Assembly (NCBI GenBank): GCA_963628765.1
Contig: CAVGFV010000022.1
Coordinates: 1 to 31,460 of the forward strand
Direction of reading: 5' to 3'
Source: Succinimonas sp963628765
GTDB lineage: Bacteria; Pseudomonadota; Gammaproteobacteria; Enterobacterales; Succinivibrionaceae
DNA: 31,460 nt
Every line of letters starts with the position of its first letter. Position 1 is the first letter of the stretch. Positions 17,246 to 24,440 of this stretch are shown here, piece by piece. Both the position numbers and the translations under genes were made by a program. The notes under the pieces are model-generated. The model saw only the letters and a list, made by a program, of their open reading frames with translations. It did no database searches and had not been told where the DNA came from.

Positions 17246-17282
17246 ATGTTTCATTCCACGAGCTTGTCGTGGAATGAAACAT
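17246..17282. repeat. Perfect 16-bp inverted repeat between rplQ and the second rpoA
   Basis: Arms ATGTTTCATTCCACGA (17246-17261) and TCGTGGAATGAAACAT (17267-17282) match perfectly, with a 5-base GCTTG loop. No T-run follows on either strand, so it is not an ordinary terminator. It sits just upstream of the candidate rpoA2 promoter. It could be an operator, an RNA processing or stabilising hairpin, or one copy of a dispersed repeat. I saw no second copy in the window. Confidence 0.8.
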
Positions 17283-17304
17283 CAAGAAGAGCCAAATTTA
17301 GGTG

Positions 17305-17332
17305 AAAAAACCCCGTAGAATACGGGGTCTTT
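17305..17332 (-). terminator. Terminator of the alpha operon after rplQ
   Basis: CCCCGTA and TACGGGG form a tight GC stem with a 3-base loop, extended by A/T pairs. On the minus strand it is followed by TTTTTT. It begins within 10 bases of the rplQ stop codon and separates rplQ from the second rpoA. Confidence 0.9.
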
Positions 17333-17337
17333 ATTAT

Positions 17338-17745
17338 TTACTCAGCAGATGCAGTTGTTTCTTCAGTTTCAGCAGCTACTGGAGCTTTCTGATCAACTAA
17401 AGAAATAAAGCACATAGGAGCCTTATCGCCAGCTCTAAAACCGCACTTCAAAATACGTGTATAACCACCCTGAGTACGGGTTTCAACACGTTTACCAATG
17501 TCGTTGAACAACTTGGTAACGATATCTCTATCGCGAAGTACTGCAAAAACATTACGACGATTTGCTACAGTATCGTTCTTTGCTTTAGTAATTAAACGTT
17601 CAGCGAAACGACGGAGTTCCTTAGCCTTTGGAACTGTTGTTTTAATTGTTTCTCTTTCAAATAAAGCAACAGCAAGTGAACGGAACAAAGCAGCACGGCT
17701 GCTGGTATTACGGCTTAATTGACGGCCGCTCATACGATGACGCAT
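17338..17745 (-). CDS. rplQ: 50S ribosomal protein L17
   Basis: Large-subunit protein near the exit tunnel. The 135 residues start with MRHRMSGRQLSRNTSSRAALFR and contain PKAKELRRFAERLITKAK and GGYTRILKCGFRAGDKAPM, all family hallmarks. The C-terminal tail is slightly longer than that of E. coli (127). It is the last gene of the alpha operon, 24 bases after rpoA copy 1 and directly before a terminator. Confidence 0.97.
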   Translation of the reverse strand: MRHRMSGRQLSRNTSSRAALFRSLAVALFERETIKTTVPKAKELRRFAERLITKAKNDTVANRRNVFAVLRDRDIVTKLFNDIGKRVETRTQGGYTRILKCGFRAGDKAPMCFISLVDQKAPVAAETEETTASAE

Positions 17746-17769
17746 GACACTTTCCTTCTTAAAAAATTT

Positions 17770-18768
17770 CTATGATTTAGACTGTGTATCAACTGGAGGC
17801 CAGTTTTCAACACGCATACCTAAATTGAGACCTCTTTGAGCAAGAACATCCTTAATTTCATTAAGAGACTTACGTCCGAGATTAGGCGTCTTAAGAAGCT
17901 CAACTTCAGTGCGTTGTACCAAATCACCAATGCGTTGAATGGATTCTGCTTTAAGGCAATTTGCAGAACGAACTGTTAATTCAAGATCGTCAACAGATCT
18001 GAGTAATACAGGGTCCAAAGTAGGAGCCTGAGTTTGTTCTACAGGAGTATTGACCTTAACGGCATCATAATCTACAAAGGAAGATAGCTGTTCACGCAAC
18101 AATATAGCACTTTCTCTAATTGCATCTTCAGGATTTATAGCTCCATTGGTCTCGATATCAAAAACAAGACGATCTAAGTCAGTTCTTTGTTCAAGACGTG
18201 CAGATTCAATCTCATAAGAGAAATATCTGATAGGAGTATATGAAGCATCAATTAAAATTATGCCCGCATCTCTAGCCTCAGCTTGACGCTTAGGTGAAGA
18301 AGCCGGTTCATAACCACAACCCTTTTGAACTCTTAAAGTCATTGAAATCACAGACTTAGTAGAATTCAAATGGCAGATTACATGGTTCGGATTCAAAACT
18401 CTAAATGAAGCTGGACCTTTGATATCACTTGCATAAACAGGGCCTGTACCGGATTTTTCAAGAAAGACTGTTAAATCATTCTCTGAAGAATCCATAATAT
18501 CTACAGCTACACCTTTTAGATTAAGAAGTACTTCAAGGATTTCTTCTTGAATATCACTCTTAACACTGTATTCATGCTCCACACCGTCGATTTTTACTTG
18601 GGTAATAGAACATCCAGGAAGAGACATAAGCAAGCAACGACGCATTGCCTGACCAAGAGTATTTCCGAAACCACGTTCTAAAGGTTCTAAAGAAACATGA
18701 GCGCGGTTTGGAGCAACTTGATCTATCACAACCTGTTTCGGTTTTAAAAAGTCTGTTACAGAGCCCAA
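17770..18768 (-). CDS. rpoA: RNA polymerase alpha subunit in the canonical alpha-operon position (rpoA copy 1)
   Basis: A 332-residue alpha subunit in the usual rpsD-rpoA-rplQ slot. It has GSVTDFLKPK at the start, LERGFGNTLG (30-39), RR at 43-44, HEYSVKSDIQEEIL, ARLEQRTDLDRL (190-201) and an intact C-terminal domain (R267 equals E. coli R265). Despite its position it departs from E. coli at usually conserved sites: NALRRILLSSMPG is QAMRRCLLMSLPG, and GRLLVDACYSPV is GIILIDASYTPI. By hand alignment 42 of the first 90 residues match copy 2, whereas about 59 of 71 C-terminal residues match. The start is TTG with GAGGA 8 bases upstream; no in-frame ATG fits. It is probably co-translated with rpsD and rplQ. 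Confidence 0.95.
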   Translation of the reverse strand: MGSVTDFLKPKQVVIDQVAPNRAHVSLEPLERGFGNTLGQAMRRCLLMSLPGCSITQVKIDGVEHEYSVKSDIQEEILEVLLNLKGVAVDIMDSSENDLTVFLEKSGTGPVYASDIKGPASFRVLNPNHVICHLNSTKSVISMTLRVQKGCGYEPASSPKRQAEARDAGIILIDASYTPIRYFSYEIESARLEQRTDLDRLVFDIETNGAINPEDAIRESAILLREQLSSFVDYDAVKVNTPVEQTQAPTLDPVLLRSVDDLELTVRSANCLKAESIQRIGDLVQRTEVELLKTPNLGRKSLNEIKDVLAQRGLNLGMRVENWPPVDTQSKS

Positions 18769-18794
18769 AATTATATCCTCTTTGCGAGTTCAAA

Positions 18795-19418
18795 TTACTT
18801 GGAATAGAGTTCGACAATAAGCTGTTCTTTAATGTCTTGTGAAAGAAGATCACGTTCTGGTTTCTTCTTATATACACCAGACATCTTTTCAACATCTACA
18901 TCAATCCATTCCAGCTTCTCGCGATTACCAGCAAGGTCAAGAGCAGTTTTAATACGCGCTTGATTTTTAGCTTTTTCGCGTACTGAAACTACAGCTTCTA
19001 CAGGAACCTGGAAAGAAGGAATATTAACAGTACTACCATTTACCTGAATAGCTTTGTGGCTTACTAACTGTCTTGCTTCTGCACGAGTAGAACCAAAACC
19101 CATACGGTAAACAACGTTGTCAAGACGAGATTCGAGCAACTGAAGGAGGTTTTCACCAGTGTTGCCTTTCATCTGACTTGCTTTCTTATAATAGTTACGG
19201 AACTGACGTTCAAGAACACCGTAAATACGACGTACTTTCTGTTTTTCACGGAGCTGTGAACCGTATTCAGAAGCACGTGGCTTATCTGCACCATGAACAC
19301 CAGGAAGCTTTTGTGCCTTTGCACACTTCTTTTCGTAAGTGGTTACACCAGACTTTAAAAACAGATCGCAACCTTCGCGGCGGCTCAGTTTTAAAGATGG
19401 TCCAATATATCTAGCCAT
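18795..19418 (-). CDS. rpsD: 30S ribosomal protein S4
   Basis: Primary 16S rRNA binder and, in E. coli, the translational repressor of the alpha operon. The 207 residues show MARYIGPSLKLSRREG, KVRRIYGVLERQFRNYYKKA and the S4 RNA-binding domain LESRLDNVVYRMGFGSTRAEARQLV. Length and order (rpsK, rpsD, rpoA) match E. coli. If S4 represses here too, the rpsM leader is the likely target. Confidence 0.98.
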   Translation of the reverse strand: MARYIGPSLKLSRREGCDLFLKSGVTTYEKKCAKAQKLPGVHGADKPRASEYGSQLREKQKVRRIYGVLERQFRNYYKKASQMKGNTGENLLQLLESRLDNVVYRMGFGSTRAEARQLVSHKAIQVNGSTVNIPSFQVPVEAVVSVREKAKNQARIKTALDLAGNREKLEWIDVDVEKMSGVYKKKPERDLLSQDIKEQLIVELYSK

Positions 19419-19447
19419 TTAATCTATCTCCAAAATACCAGTTAAAA

Positions 19448-19879
19448 CTAAACACGACGCTTCTTCGGCGGACGGCAGCCATTGTGAGGAATTGGAGTAA
19501 CGTCAGTAATATTGGTAATCTTAAAGCCAATAGCATTAAGAGCACGAATAGTAGACTCACGACCAGGACCAGGACCTTTTACAAGAACTTCAAGGTTCCT
19601 AACACCAAATTCCTTTGCAACTTCACCAGCGCGTTCAGCAGCAACCTGAGCAGCATATGGAGTAGATTTACGGGAACCACGGAAACCTGAACCACCAGAA
19701 GTAGCCCATGAAAGAGCATTACCCTGACGGTCAGAGATAGTTACGATAGTATTGTTGAAAGAAGCATGAATATGAGCGATACCATCAGAAACTTGCTTCT
19801 TAGAACGACGGCGACCACGAGTAGCAGTAGCATCTGATGCTTGCTGTACAGCGGTGTTCTGAGCTTCATTATTAGCCAT
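19448..19879 (-). CDS. rpsK: 30S ribosomal protein S11
   Basis: Platform protein of the small subunit at the mRNA exit. The 143 residues contain DGIAHIHASFNNTIVTISD, GFRGSRKSTPYAAQVA and the C-terminal DVTPIPHNGCRPPKKRRV. The N-terminus (about 20 residues, NEAQNTAVQQASDATATRG) is longer than the usual 129-residue protein. It lies 14 bases after rpsM. Confidence 0.98.
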   Translation of the reverse strand: MANNEAQNTAVQQASDATATRGRRRSKKQVSDGIAHIHASFNNTIVTISDRQGNALSWATSGGSGFRGSRKSTPYAAQVAAERAGEVAKEFGVRNLEVLVKGPGPGRESTIRALNAIGFKITNITDVTPIPHNGCRPPKKRRV

Positions 19880-19893
19880 TTATAATTCCTCGC

Positions 19894-20250
19894 TTACTTC
19901 TTAATAGCCTTGCGCGGACCCTTACGAGTACGTGCATTGGTTTTGGTACGCTGACCGCGAACTGGAAGTCCACGACGATGACGAATACCACGATAGCAAC
20001 CGAGATCAATAAGACGCTTGATGTTCATAGAAATCTCACGACGAAGATCACCTTCAACAGTGTACTTAGATACCTGTTCACGGATCTTGTCTAAAGTAGA
20101 TTCATCAAGGTCTTTAAATTTAGCATCCTGTTTAACAGCAGCATCAGAAAGAATCTTCTTAGCAATTGTTGGTCCAATACCAAAAATTGACTGCAAAGCA
20201 ATAATTGCATGCTTGTCATCAGGAAGGTTAATACCAGCTATACGGGCCAC
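19894..20250 (-). CDS. rpsM: 30S ribosomal protein S13
   Basis: Head protein of the small subunit that contacts tRNA and the large subunit. The 118 residues start MARIAGINLPDDKHAIIAL and end with RHRRGLPVRGQRTKTNART and KGPRKAIKK. The start codon is GTG, as in E. coli rpsM, with AGGAG upstream. It is the first gene of the alpha operon, so its leader is the expected site of S4 repression. Confidence 0.97.
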   Translation of the reverse strand: MARIAGINLPDDKHAIIALQSIFGIGPTIAKKILSDAAVKQDAKFKDLDESTLDKIREQVSKYTVEGDLRREISMNIKRLIDLGCYRGIRHRRGLPVRGQRTKTNARTRKGPRKAIKK

Positions 20251-20330
20251 TATAAACTCCTAAAATCAAGTTATTAAAAAATAGTCCCCGCAAAGCCCGT
20301 TAGGATACACGGAGACCGACTAGTGCACTT
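20251..20330 (-). promoter_or_regulatory. Possible S4-responsive leader of the alpha operon
   Basis: In the rpsM leader, minus-strand GUCUCCG (20310-20316) can pair with CGGGGAC (20284-20290), one G-U pair included. Looping out the bases between them leaves free segments that could form a pseudoknot before the GUG start. E. coli has an S4-binding pseudoknot at this position. I infer the same class here from location, the GUG start and the stem, not from a covariance match. Confidence 0.4.
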
Positions 20331-20432
20331 GACATGAACAAATTAAAAAAAACTTATTCTTTTCAAAAGAAGGGGCTGTCGAACCCAAAACTTTGCAACT
20401 TTATATTAAAAATAATTACTTTTAAATAAAAT
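20331..20432 (-). other. Upstream part of the rpsM leader, no gene
   Basis: AT-rich DNA between the spc terminator and the rpsM leader structure. A small palindrome (TTCTTTTCAAAAGAA, 20357-20371) is followed on the minus strand by an eight-T run, which could act as a weak attenuator. The alpha-operon promoter should lie in or just before this stretch, but I could not pick convincing boxes. Confidence 0.3.
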
Positions 20433-20476
20433 AAAAAACTGCAAGATGCATACTATACACACCTTACAGTTTTTTT
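20433..20476 (-). terminator. Terminator after rpmJ (end of the spc operon)
   Basis: The AAAAAACTGCAAG and CTTACAGTTTTTT arms pair with a single G-U wobble in the minus-strand RNA, around a 17-base loop, and end in a T-run. It lies 20 bases after the rpmJ stop and separates the spc and alpha operons. Confidence 0.7.
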
Positions 20477-20495
20477 GCAACAAATTTAATCTTAA

Positions 20496-20609
20496 TTAAC
20501 CCTGACGCTGTTTATGCTTAGGATTAGTGCAGATTACATGAACAACTCCACCACGACGTACAATCTTACAATGACGGCAGAATTTTTTTACTGAAGCACC
20601 AACTTTCAT
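20496..20609 (-). CDS. rpmJ: 50S ribosomal protein L36
   Basis: A 37-residue zinc-ribbon protein of the large subunit, MKVGASVKKF followed by CRHCKIVRRGGVVHVICTNP and KHKQRQG. The metal ligands C11, C14, C27 and H32 are all present, so this is the zinc-binding form. It sits between secY and rpsM, the normal gammaproteobacterial position, with CAGGAGTAAA as ribosome-binding site, and ends the spc operon. Confidence 0.97.
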   Translation of the reverse strand: MKVGASVKKFCRHCKIVRRGGVVHVICTNPKHKQRQG

Positions 20610-20635
20610 GATTTTACTCCTGTGTTGATGAAGAC

Positions 20636-21961
20636 CTATCGGCCATAATTAATCAAATTAGCCTTTTTAAGCGCATCACCATATTGGTATGAAGCCAAAT
20701 GACTTTGCAACTGGGCTATGAAATCCATAATAACCACAACAATAATCAGCAACGAAGTACCACCGAAGTAGAACTGAACGTTGAAGAAGGTCATCAGTAG
20801 CTGAGGAACAAGGCAAACAAACACCATGTAAACTGAGCCAGCAAGAGTCAACCTTGTCATTACCTTATCGATGTGTTTTGCAGTCTGTTCACCTGGACGT
20901 ATGCCTGAAATGAACGCACCACCCTTCTTAAGATTTTCAGCTATTTCACGAGGATTAAATACCATCGCAGTATAGAAGAAACAGAAGAATACAATTGCTA
21001 CAGCATAAAGTATTTCATAGAGAGGCTGGCCTGGCTGTAAGAACATAGAAATTTCTTGCAGTACGTTAGCAACTGGACCCTGACCTTTCCCAACCCAAGC
21101 TACAATTGTACCTGGGAATAAAATAATACTTGATGCGAAAATAGCTGGAATAACACCAGACATATTTAATTTTAATGGCAAATGTGTTGCAGGTGGATTA
21201 TAGAAGCGATTTCCATTCTGACGCTTTGCGTAATTGATAGGGATACGGCGCTGGCCTCTCTCAACAAAAACAACAAAGTAAGTAACAGAAATAACAACAA
21301 CTGCAATAATAAGGAGGCCAATTATCGATAATTCCCCCTGACGAGTTTGCTCAAAAGTTGCAGCCAAAGCATGAGGTAGTCCTGCAACGATACCAGCAAA
21401 AATCAAAAGAGAAATACCGTTTCCAATACCTCTTTCAGTAATTTGCTCACCTAACCACATAAGGAACATTGTTCCAGCAGTTAAGCTAATGGTAGCGACA
21501 ATCATAAAATGCCACCCCATATTTGCATCATCAACAAGACCAGGAATCATATTTGGCAAACCATAAGCTATACCAATTGACTGTAAGAAACCCAAAATAA
21601 GAGTTCCCCAACGGGTATACTTAGTCAGAGTGCGTCTACCAGATTCTCCTTCTTTCTTTAATTCAGCTAAGGTTGGATTAATCACAGCCATTAGCTGAAT
21701 AATAATAGAAGCAGAAATATATGGCATTATACCAAGGGCTAAAATGGAGGCACGAGACAGAGCACCACCTGAAAACATATTAAACATACCAAGAACGTTA
21801 CCGCTTTGGTCATTAAACATTTTCTCAAGTACTTCTGTATTAATTCCAGGAACAGGTACAAATGAACCTAAACGAAAAATCAAAAGTCCTATAAAAACGA
21901 ATATAAGACGACTGACAAGTTCGCTACGGTTACTTCCTGTCTGGCCTGGTTTTGCTACCAT
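20636..21961 (-). CDS. secY: Protein translocase subunit SecY
   Basis: Core of the SecYEG channel in the inner membrane. The 441 residues show ten hydrophobic helices and the family blocks VPGINTEVLEKMF, FNMFSGGALSRASILALGIMP (periplasmic plug region and helix 2), RRIPINYAKRQNG, NPREIAENLKKGGAFI and GIRPGEQTAKHI. It sits between rplO and rpmJ in the spc operon, 10 bases after rplO, as in E. coli. Confidence 0.98.
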   Translation of the reverse strand: MVAKPGQTGSNRSELVSRLIFVFIGLLIFRLGSFVPVPGINTEVLEKMFNDQSGNVLGMFNMFSGGALSRASILALGIMPYISASIIIQLMAVINPTLAELKKEGESGRRTLTKYTRWGTLILGFLQSIGIAYGLPNMIPGLVDDANMGWHFMIVATISLTAGTMFLMWLGEQITERGIGNGISLLIFAGIVAGLPHALAATFEQTRQGELSIIGLLIIAVVVISVTYFVVFVERGQRRIPINYAKRQNGNRFYNPPATHLPLKLNMSGVIPAIFASSIILFPGTIVAWVGKGQGPVANVLQEISMFLQPGQPLYEILYAVAIVFFCFFYTAMVFNPREIAENLKKGGAFISGIRPGEQTAKHIDKVMTRLTLAGSVYMVFVCLVPQLLMTFFNVQFYFGGTSLLIIVVVIMDFIAQLQSHLASYQYGDALKKANLINYGR

Positions 21962-21971
21962 TACTTATCCC

Positions 21972-22412
21972 TTAATCTTCTACCTTGCCACCAGCAGCTT
22001 CAATAGCAGCCTTAGCACCTTTGGTTACACGAATTCCCTTAACAGTAAGAGCACGTGAAAGTTTAGCTTCTTTAGAAAGAATAACTTTTACATTCTCAAA
22101 CTTTTCGCTAATGATATTAGCTTGCTTAAGGGTAAGTAGATCAACTACATCGCCTTCAATCTTATTGAGCTCGTTAAGAGAAACTTCAGTAGTAACTGCA
22201 GCAATACGAGAGAAGAAACCAAATTTTGGTAAACGAATCTTGATTGGCATCTGACCGCCTTCAAATCCTGGACGAGTACCACCACTCTTACGAGCACCAG
22301 CACCTTTAATACCACGACCACAGGTTTTACCGATACCAGAACCAATACCACGGCCGACTCTAACAGCCTTTTTCTTAGATCCAGCAGCTGGAGAAAGATC
22401 GTTTAAACGCAT
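21972..22412 (-). CDS. rplO: 50S ribosomal protein L15
   Basis: Late-assembly large-subunit protein. The 146 residues have MRLNDLSPAAGSKKKAVRVG, the glycine/arginine-rich GRGIGSGIGKTCGRGIKGAG, GFEGGQMPIKIRLPKFGF and a C-terminal VKGIRVTKGAKAAIEAAGG. It starts one base after the rpmD stop, so translation is coupled. Confidence 0.98.
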   Translation of the reverse strand: MRLNDLSPAAGSKKKAVRVGRGIGSGIGKTCGRGIKGAGARKSGGTRPGFEGGQMPIKIRLPKFGFFSRIAAVTTEVSLNELNKIEGDVVDLLTLKQANIISEKFENVKVILSKEAKLSRALTVKGIRVTKGAKAAIEAAGGKVED

Positions 22413-22413
22413 A

Positions 22414-22596
22414 TTAATCCTCCACCTTTACAATGTAATAAACTTTATTTACCATTCCGCGAACTTCAGGAGTATCTGGAAGTTCAACAGTTTGACGAAT
22501 ACGGCGTAAGCCGAGAGTCTTCAGAACAAGCTTATGCTGTGGCTTTCTGCCAATAGCACTGCGAATCTGAGTGACTTTAATAGTCTTATCAGCCAT
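22414..22596 (-). CDS. rpmD: 50S ribosomal protein L30
   Basis: A 60-residue large-subunit protein, MADKTIKVTQIRSAIGRKPQ followed by a TLGLRRI and TPEVRGMVNKV core. The length and the position between rpsE and rplO match E. coli. Confidence 0.97.
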   Translation of the reverse strand: MADKTIKVTQIRSAIGRKPQHKLVLKTLGLRRIRQTVELPDTPEVRGMVNKVYYIVKVED

Positions 22597-22599
22597 CTT

Positions 22600-23109
22600 T
22601 TACTCCAAAATCTGCTCTTTGGTGAGGCCACGCTTTGCAGCGACTTCATCAGGTGACTTAAGAGAAGATAACGCACGAATAGTTGCACGAACTACGTTAC
22701 CTTGGTTAGTAGAACCATATGCTTTTGCAAGAACGTTTCTTACACCAGCAACTTCAAGAACAGAACGCATAGCACCACCAGCGATGATACCAGTACCTTC
22801 TGAAGCTGGCTTCATAAACACAGTTGAACCTGCATGGCTACCCTTAATTTCGTGGAAAAGAGTACCATCATTTAGTTCAATTCTCTTACGTGAATTTGCA
22901 TCACGTCTTGCTTGGTCCATAGCCTTTGCAATAGCAGCTGGAACTTCACTAGCTTTACCATAACCAAAGCCAATTTTACCATTGCCATCACCAACTACGG
23001 TTAAAGCGGTGAATGAGAAAATACGACCGCCTTTAACAACTTTAGCTACACGATTTACAGCAACTAATTTTTCCTGCAATTCGGTAGTCTGGTTTTCATT
23101 CTTAGCCAT
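22600..23109 (-). CDS. rpsE: 30S ribosomal protein S5
   Basis: Small-subunit protein involved in decoding accuracy and mRNA unwinding. The 169 residues show ELQEKLVAVNRVAKVVKGGR, FGYGKASEVPAAIAKAMDQA, VFMKPASEGTGIIAGGAMR and a C-terminal KRGLTKEQI. I use ATG 23109, about six bases after AAGGTGG; a TTG two codons upstream sits directly against that element. Confidence 0.97.
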   Translation of the reverse strand: MAKNENQTTELQEKLVAVNRVAKVVKGGRIFSFTALTVVGDGNGKIGFGYGKASEVPAAIAKAMDQARRDANSRKRIELNDGTLFHEIKGSHAGSTVFMKPASEGTGIIAGGAMRSVLEVAGVRNVLAKAYGSTNQGNVVRATIRALSSLKSPDEVAAKRGLTKEQILE

Positions 23110-23120
23110 TCTCAACCACC

Positions 23121-23471
23121 TTAGAACTTAAGACCAGCTTCACGTGCAGCTTGAGCAAGAGCTTCTACGCGACCGTGATACTGGAAACCTGAACGATCGA
23201 AAGAAACATTAGTAACGTTCTTTTCAACAGCACGTTCAGCAACAACTTTACCAATTAGTGCAGCTGCTTCTTTATTTCCAGTATATTTAACTTGCTGAGC
23301 AAGAGACTTTTCTAGAGTAGAAGCACTAGCTACAACCTGACCTTCATTGTTAATTACTTGAGCGTAAATATGACGCGGAGTACGAAAAACAACTAAGCGG
23401 GTAGCACCCAATTCATGCATCTTAACGCGAGCTTTTGTAGCACGACGAAGACGAGATTCTTTCTTATCCAT
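23121..23471 (-). CDS. rplR: 50S ribosomal protein L18
   Basis: 5S rRNA-binding protein of the central protuberance. The 116 residues contain RLRRATKARVKMHELGATRL, FRTPRHIYAQVIN, and C-terminal FDRSGFQYHGRVEALAQAAR with EAGLKF. It sits between rplF and rpsE as usual. Confidence 0.98.
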   Translation of the reverse strand: MDKKESRLRRATKARVKMHELGATRLVVFRTPRHIYAQVINNEGQVVASASTLEKSLAQQVKYTGNKEAAALIGKVVAERAVEKNVTNVSFDRSGFQYHGRVEALAQAAREAGLKF

Positions 23472-23480
23472 TGCTTATTC

Positions 23481-24020
23481 CTACTTCTTCTTAGCTTCTT
23501 TAAGATGAACGATTTCATCAGAATAACGAACACCCTTTCCTTTATAAGGTTCAGGAGAACGTACTGCACGAATTTCAGAAGCAACCTGACCAACTAAATC
23601 ACGGTCTGCACCCTTAATGATAAGGTCAGTCTGTGACTGTGCTGGCATTTCAGCTGTAATACCTTCAGGGAGCTGATATTCTACAGGGTTAGAGAAACCA
23701 AGATTAAGAACTACTGTCTTACCCTTAACTTGTGCACGATAACCAACGCCTACAAGTTTAAGAGCTCTTGAGTAACCATTCTGAACACCGTTCACCATAT
23801 TGTGAACAAGAGCTCTCACGGTACCAGACTGTGCATTTGCATTCTTTGATTCATCAACTGGTGCAAATTTCACTTCGTTATTTTCAATAGTAACTTTAAC
23901 AGCCGGATTTACATTCAATGATAAAGATGTTTTTGAACCTTTAACAGTGAGATTCTGACCTTCAAGCTTAACTTCAACACCTGCAGGAATTACAACAGGA
24001 GCTTTAGCGATTCTTGACAT
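23481..24020 (-). CDS. rplF: 50S ribosomal protein L6
   Basis: Large-subunit protein near the factor-binding site. The 179 residues start MSRIAKAPVVIPAGVEVKLE and carry GYSRALKLVGVGYRAQVKG and the C-terminal SPEPYKGKGVRYSDEIVHLK. ATG 24020 has AAGGAG upstream; six further in-frame residues before it are not part of the family. Length agrees with E. coli (177). Confidence 0.98.
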   Translation of the reverse strand: MSRIAKAPVVIPAGVEVKLEGQNLTVKGSKTSLSLNVNPAVKVTIENNEVKFAPVDESKNANAQSGTVRALVHNMVNGVQNGYSRALKLVGVGYRAQVKGKTVVLNLGFSNPVEYQLPEGITAEMPAQSQTDLIIKGADRDLVGQVASEIRAVRSPEPYKGKGVRYSDEIVHLKEAKKK

Positions 24021-24030
24021 TGTAAACTCC

Positions 24031-24423
24031 TTAAGCAACGTAGCAGACTACTTCGCCACCAACGCCGTTCTTGCGTGCAGCACGATCGGTCATGAGGCCT
24101 TTAGAAGTAGAAATTACAGCAATACCAAGTCCGTTTTGAATCTTTGGTAAATCCTGACAAGACTTGTAAATACGAAGTCCAGGACGTGAAACACGCTGAA
24201 TCAATTCAACAACAGGTTTTCCTTCGTAATACTTAAGACCGATTTCAAGAACCTTCTTAATATCACCAGAAACCTTAACATCTTTTACATAGCCTTCAGA
24301 CTGAAGAAGGTTTGCAACTGCGAGCTTCATTTTAGAAGCAGGCATAGAAACACTTTCCTTTCCAGACGCTTGGCCGTTGCGGATACGAGTTAGTAAATCC
24401 GCAATAGGATCTTGCATACTCAT
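24031..24423 (-). CDS. rpsH: 30S ribosomal protein S8
   Basis: Primary 16S rRNA binder and, in E. coli, the translational repressor of the spc operon. The 130 residues show MSMQDPIADLLTRIRNGQAS, VSRPGLRIYKS, GLGIAVISTSKGLMTDRAAR and GGEVVCYVA. The length equals that of E. coli. Whether an S8 target exists near rplE here was not worked out. Confidence 0.98.
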   Translation of the reverse strand: MSMQDPIADLLTRIRNGQASGKESVSMPASKMKLAVANLLQSEGYVKDVKVSGDIKKVLEIGLKYYEGKPVVELIQRVSRPGLRIYKSCQDLPKIQNGLGIAVISTSKGLMTDRAARKNGVGGEVVCYVA

Positions 24424-24440
24424 TAGTTAATCTCCCCTGA

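Noticed and set aside
17770..18768. The idea that one rpoA copy is a decaying pseudogene
   Set aside because: Both frames are full length, have ribosome-binding sites and keep all key C-terminal residues; copy 2 also has clean transcription signals.
22571..22963. A 130-codon plus-strand frame opposite rpsE
   Set aside because: Antisense shadow of a highly conserved ribosomal gene; translation has no recognisable family features.
23107..23115. TTG start of rpsE two codons before the ATG
   Set aside because: It lies directly against the Shine-Dalgarno element, whereas ATG 23109 has normal spacing.
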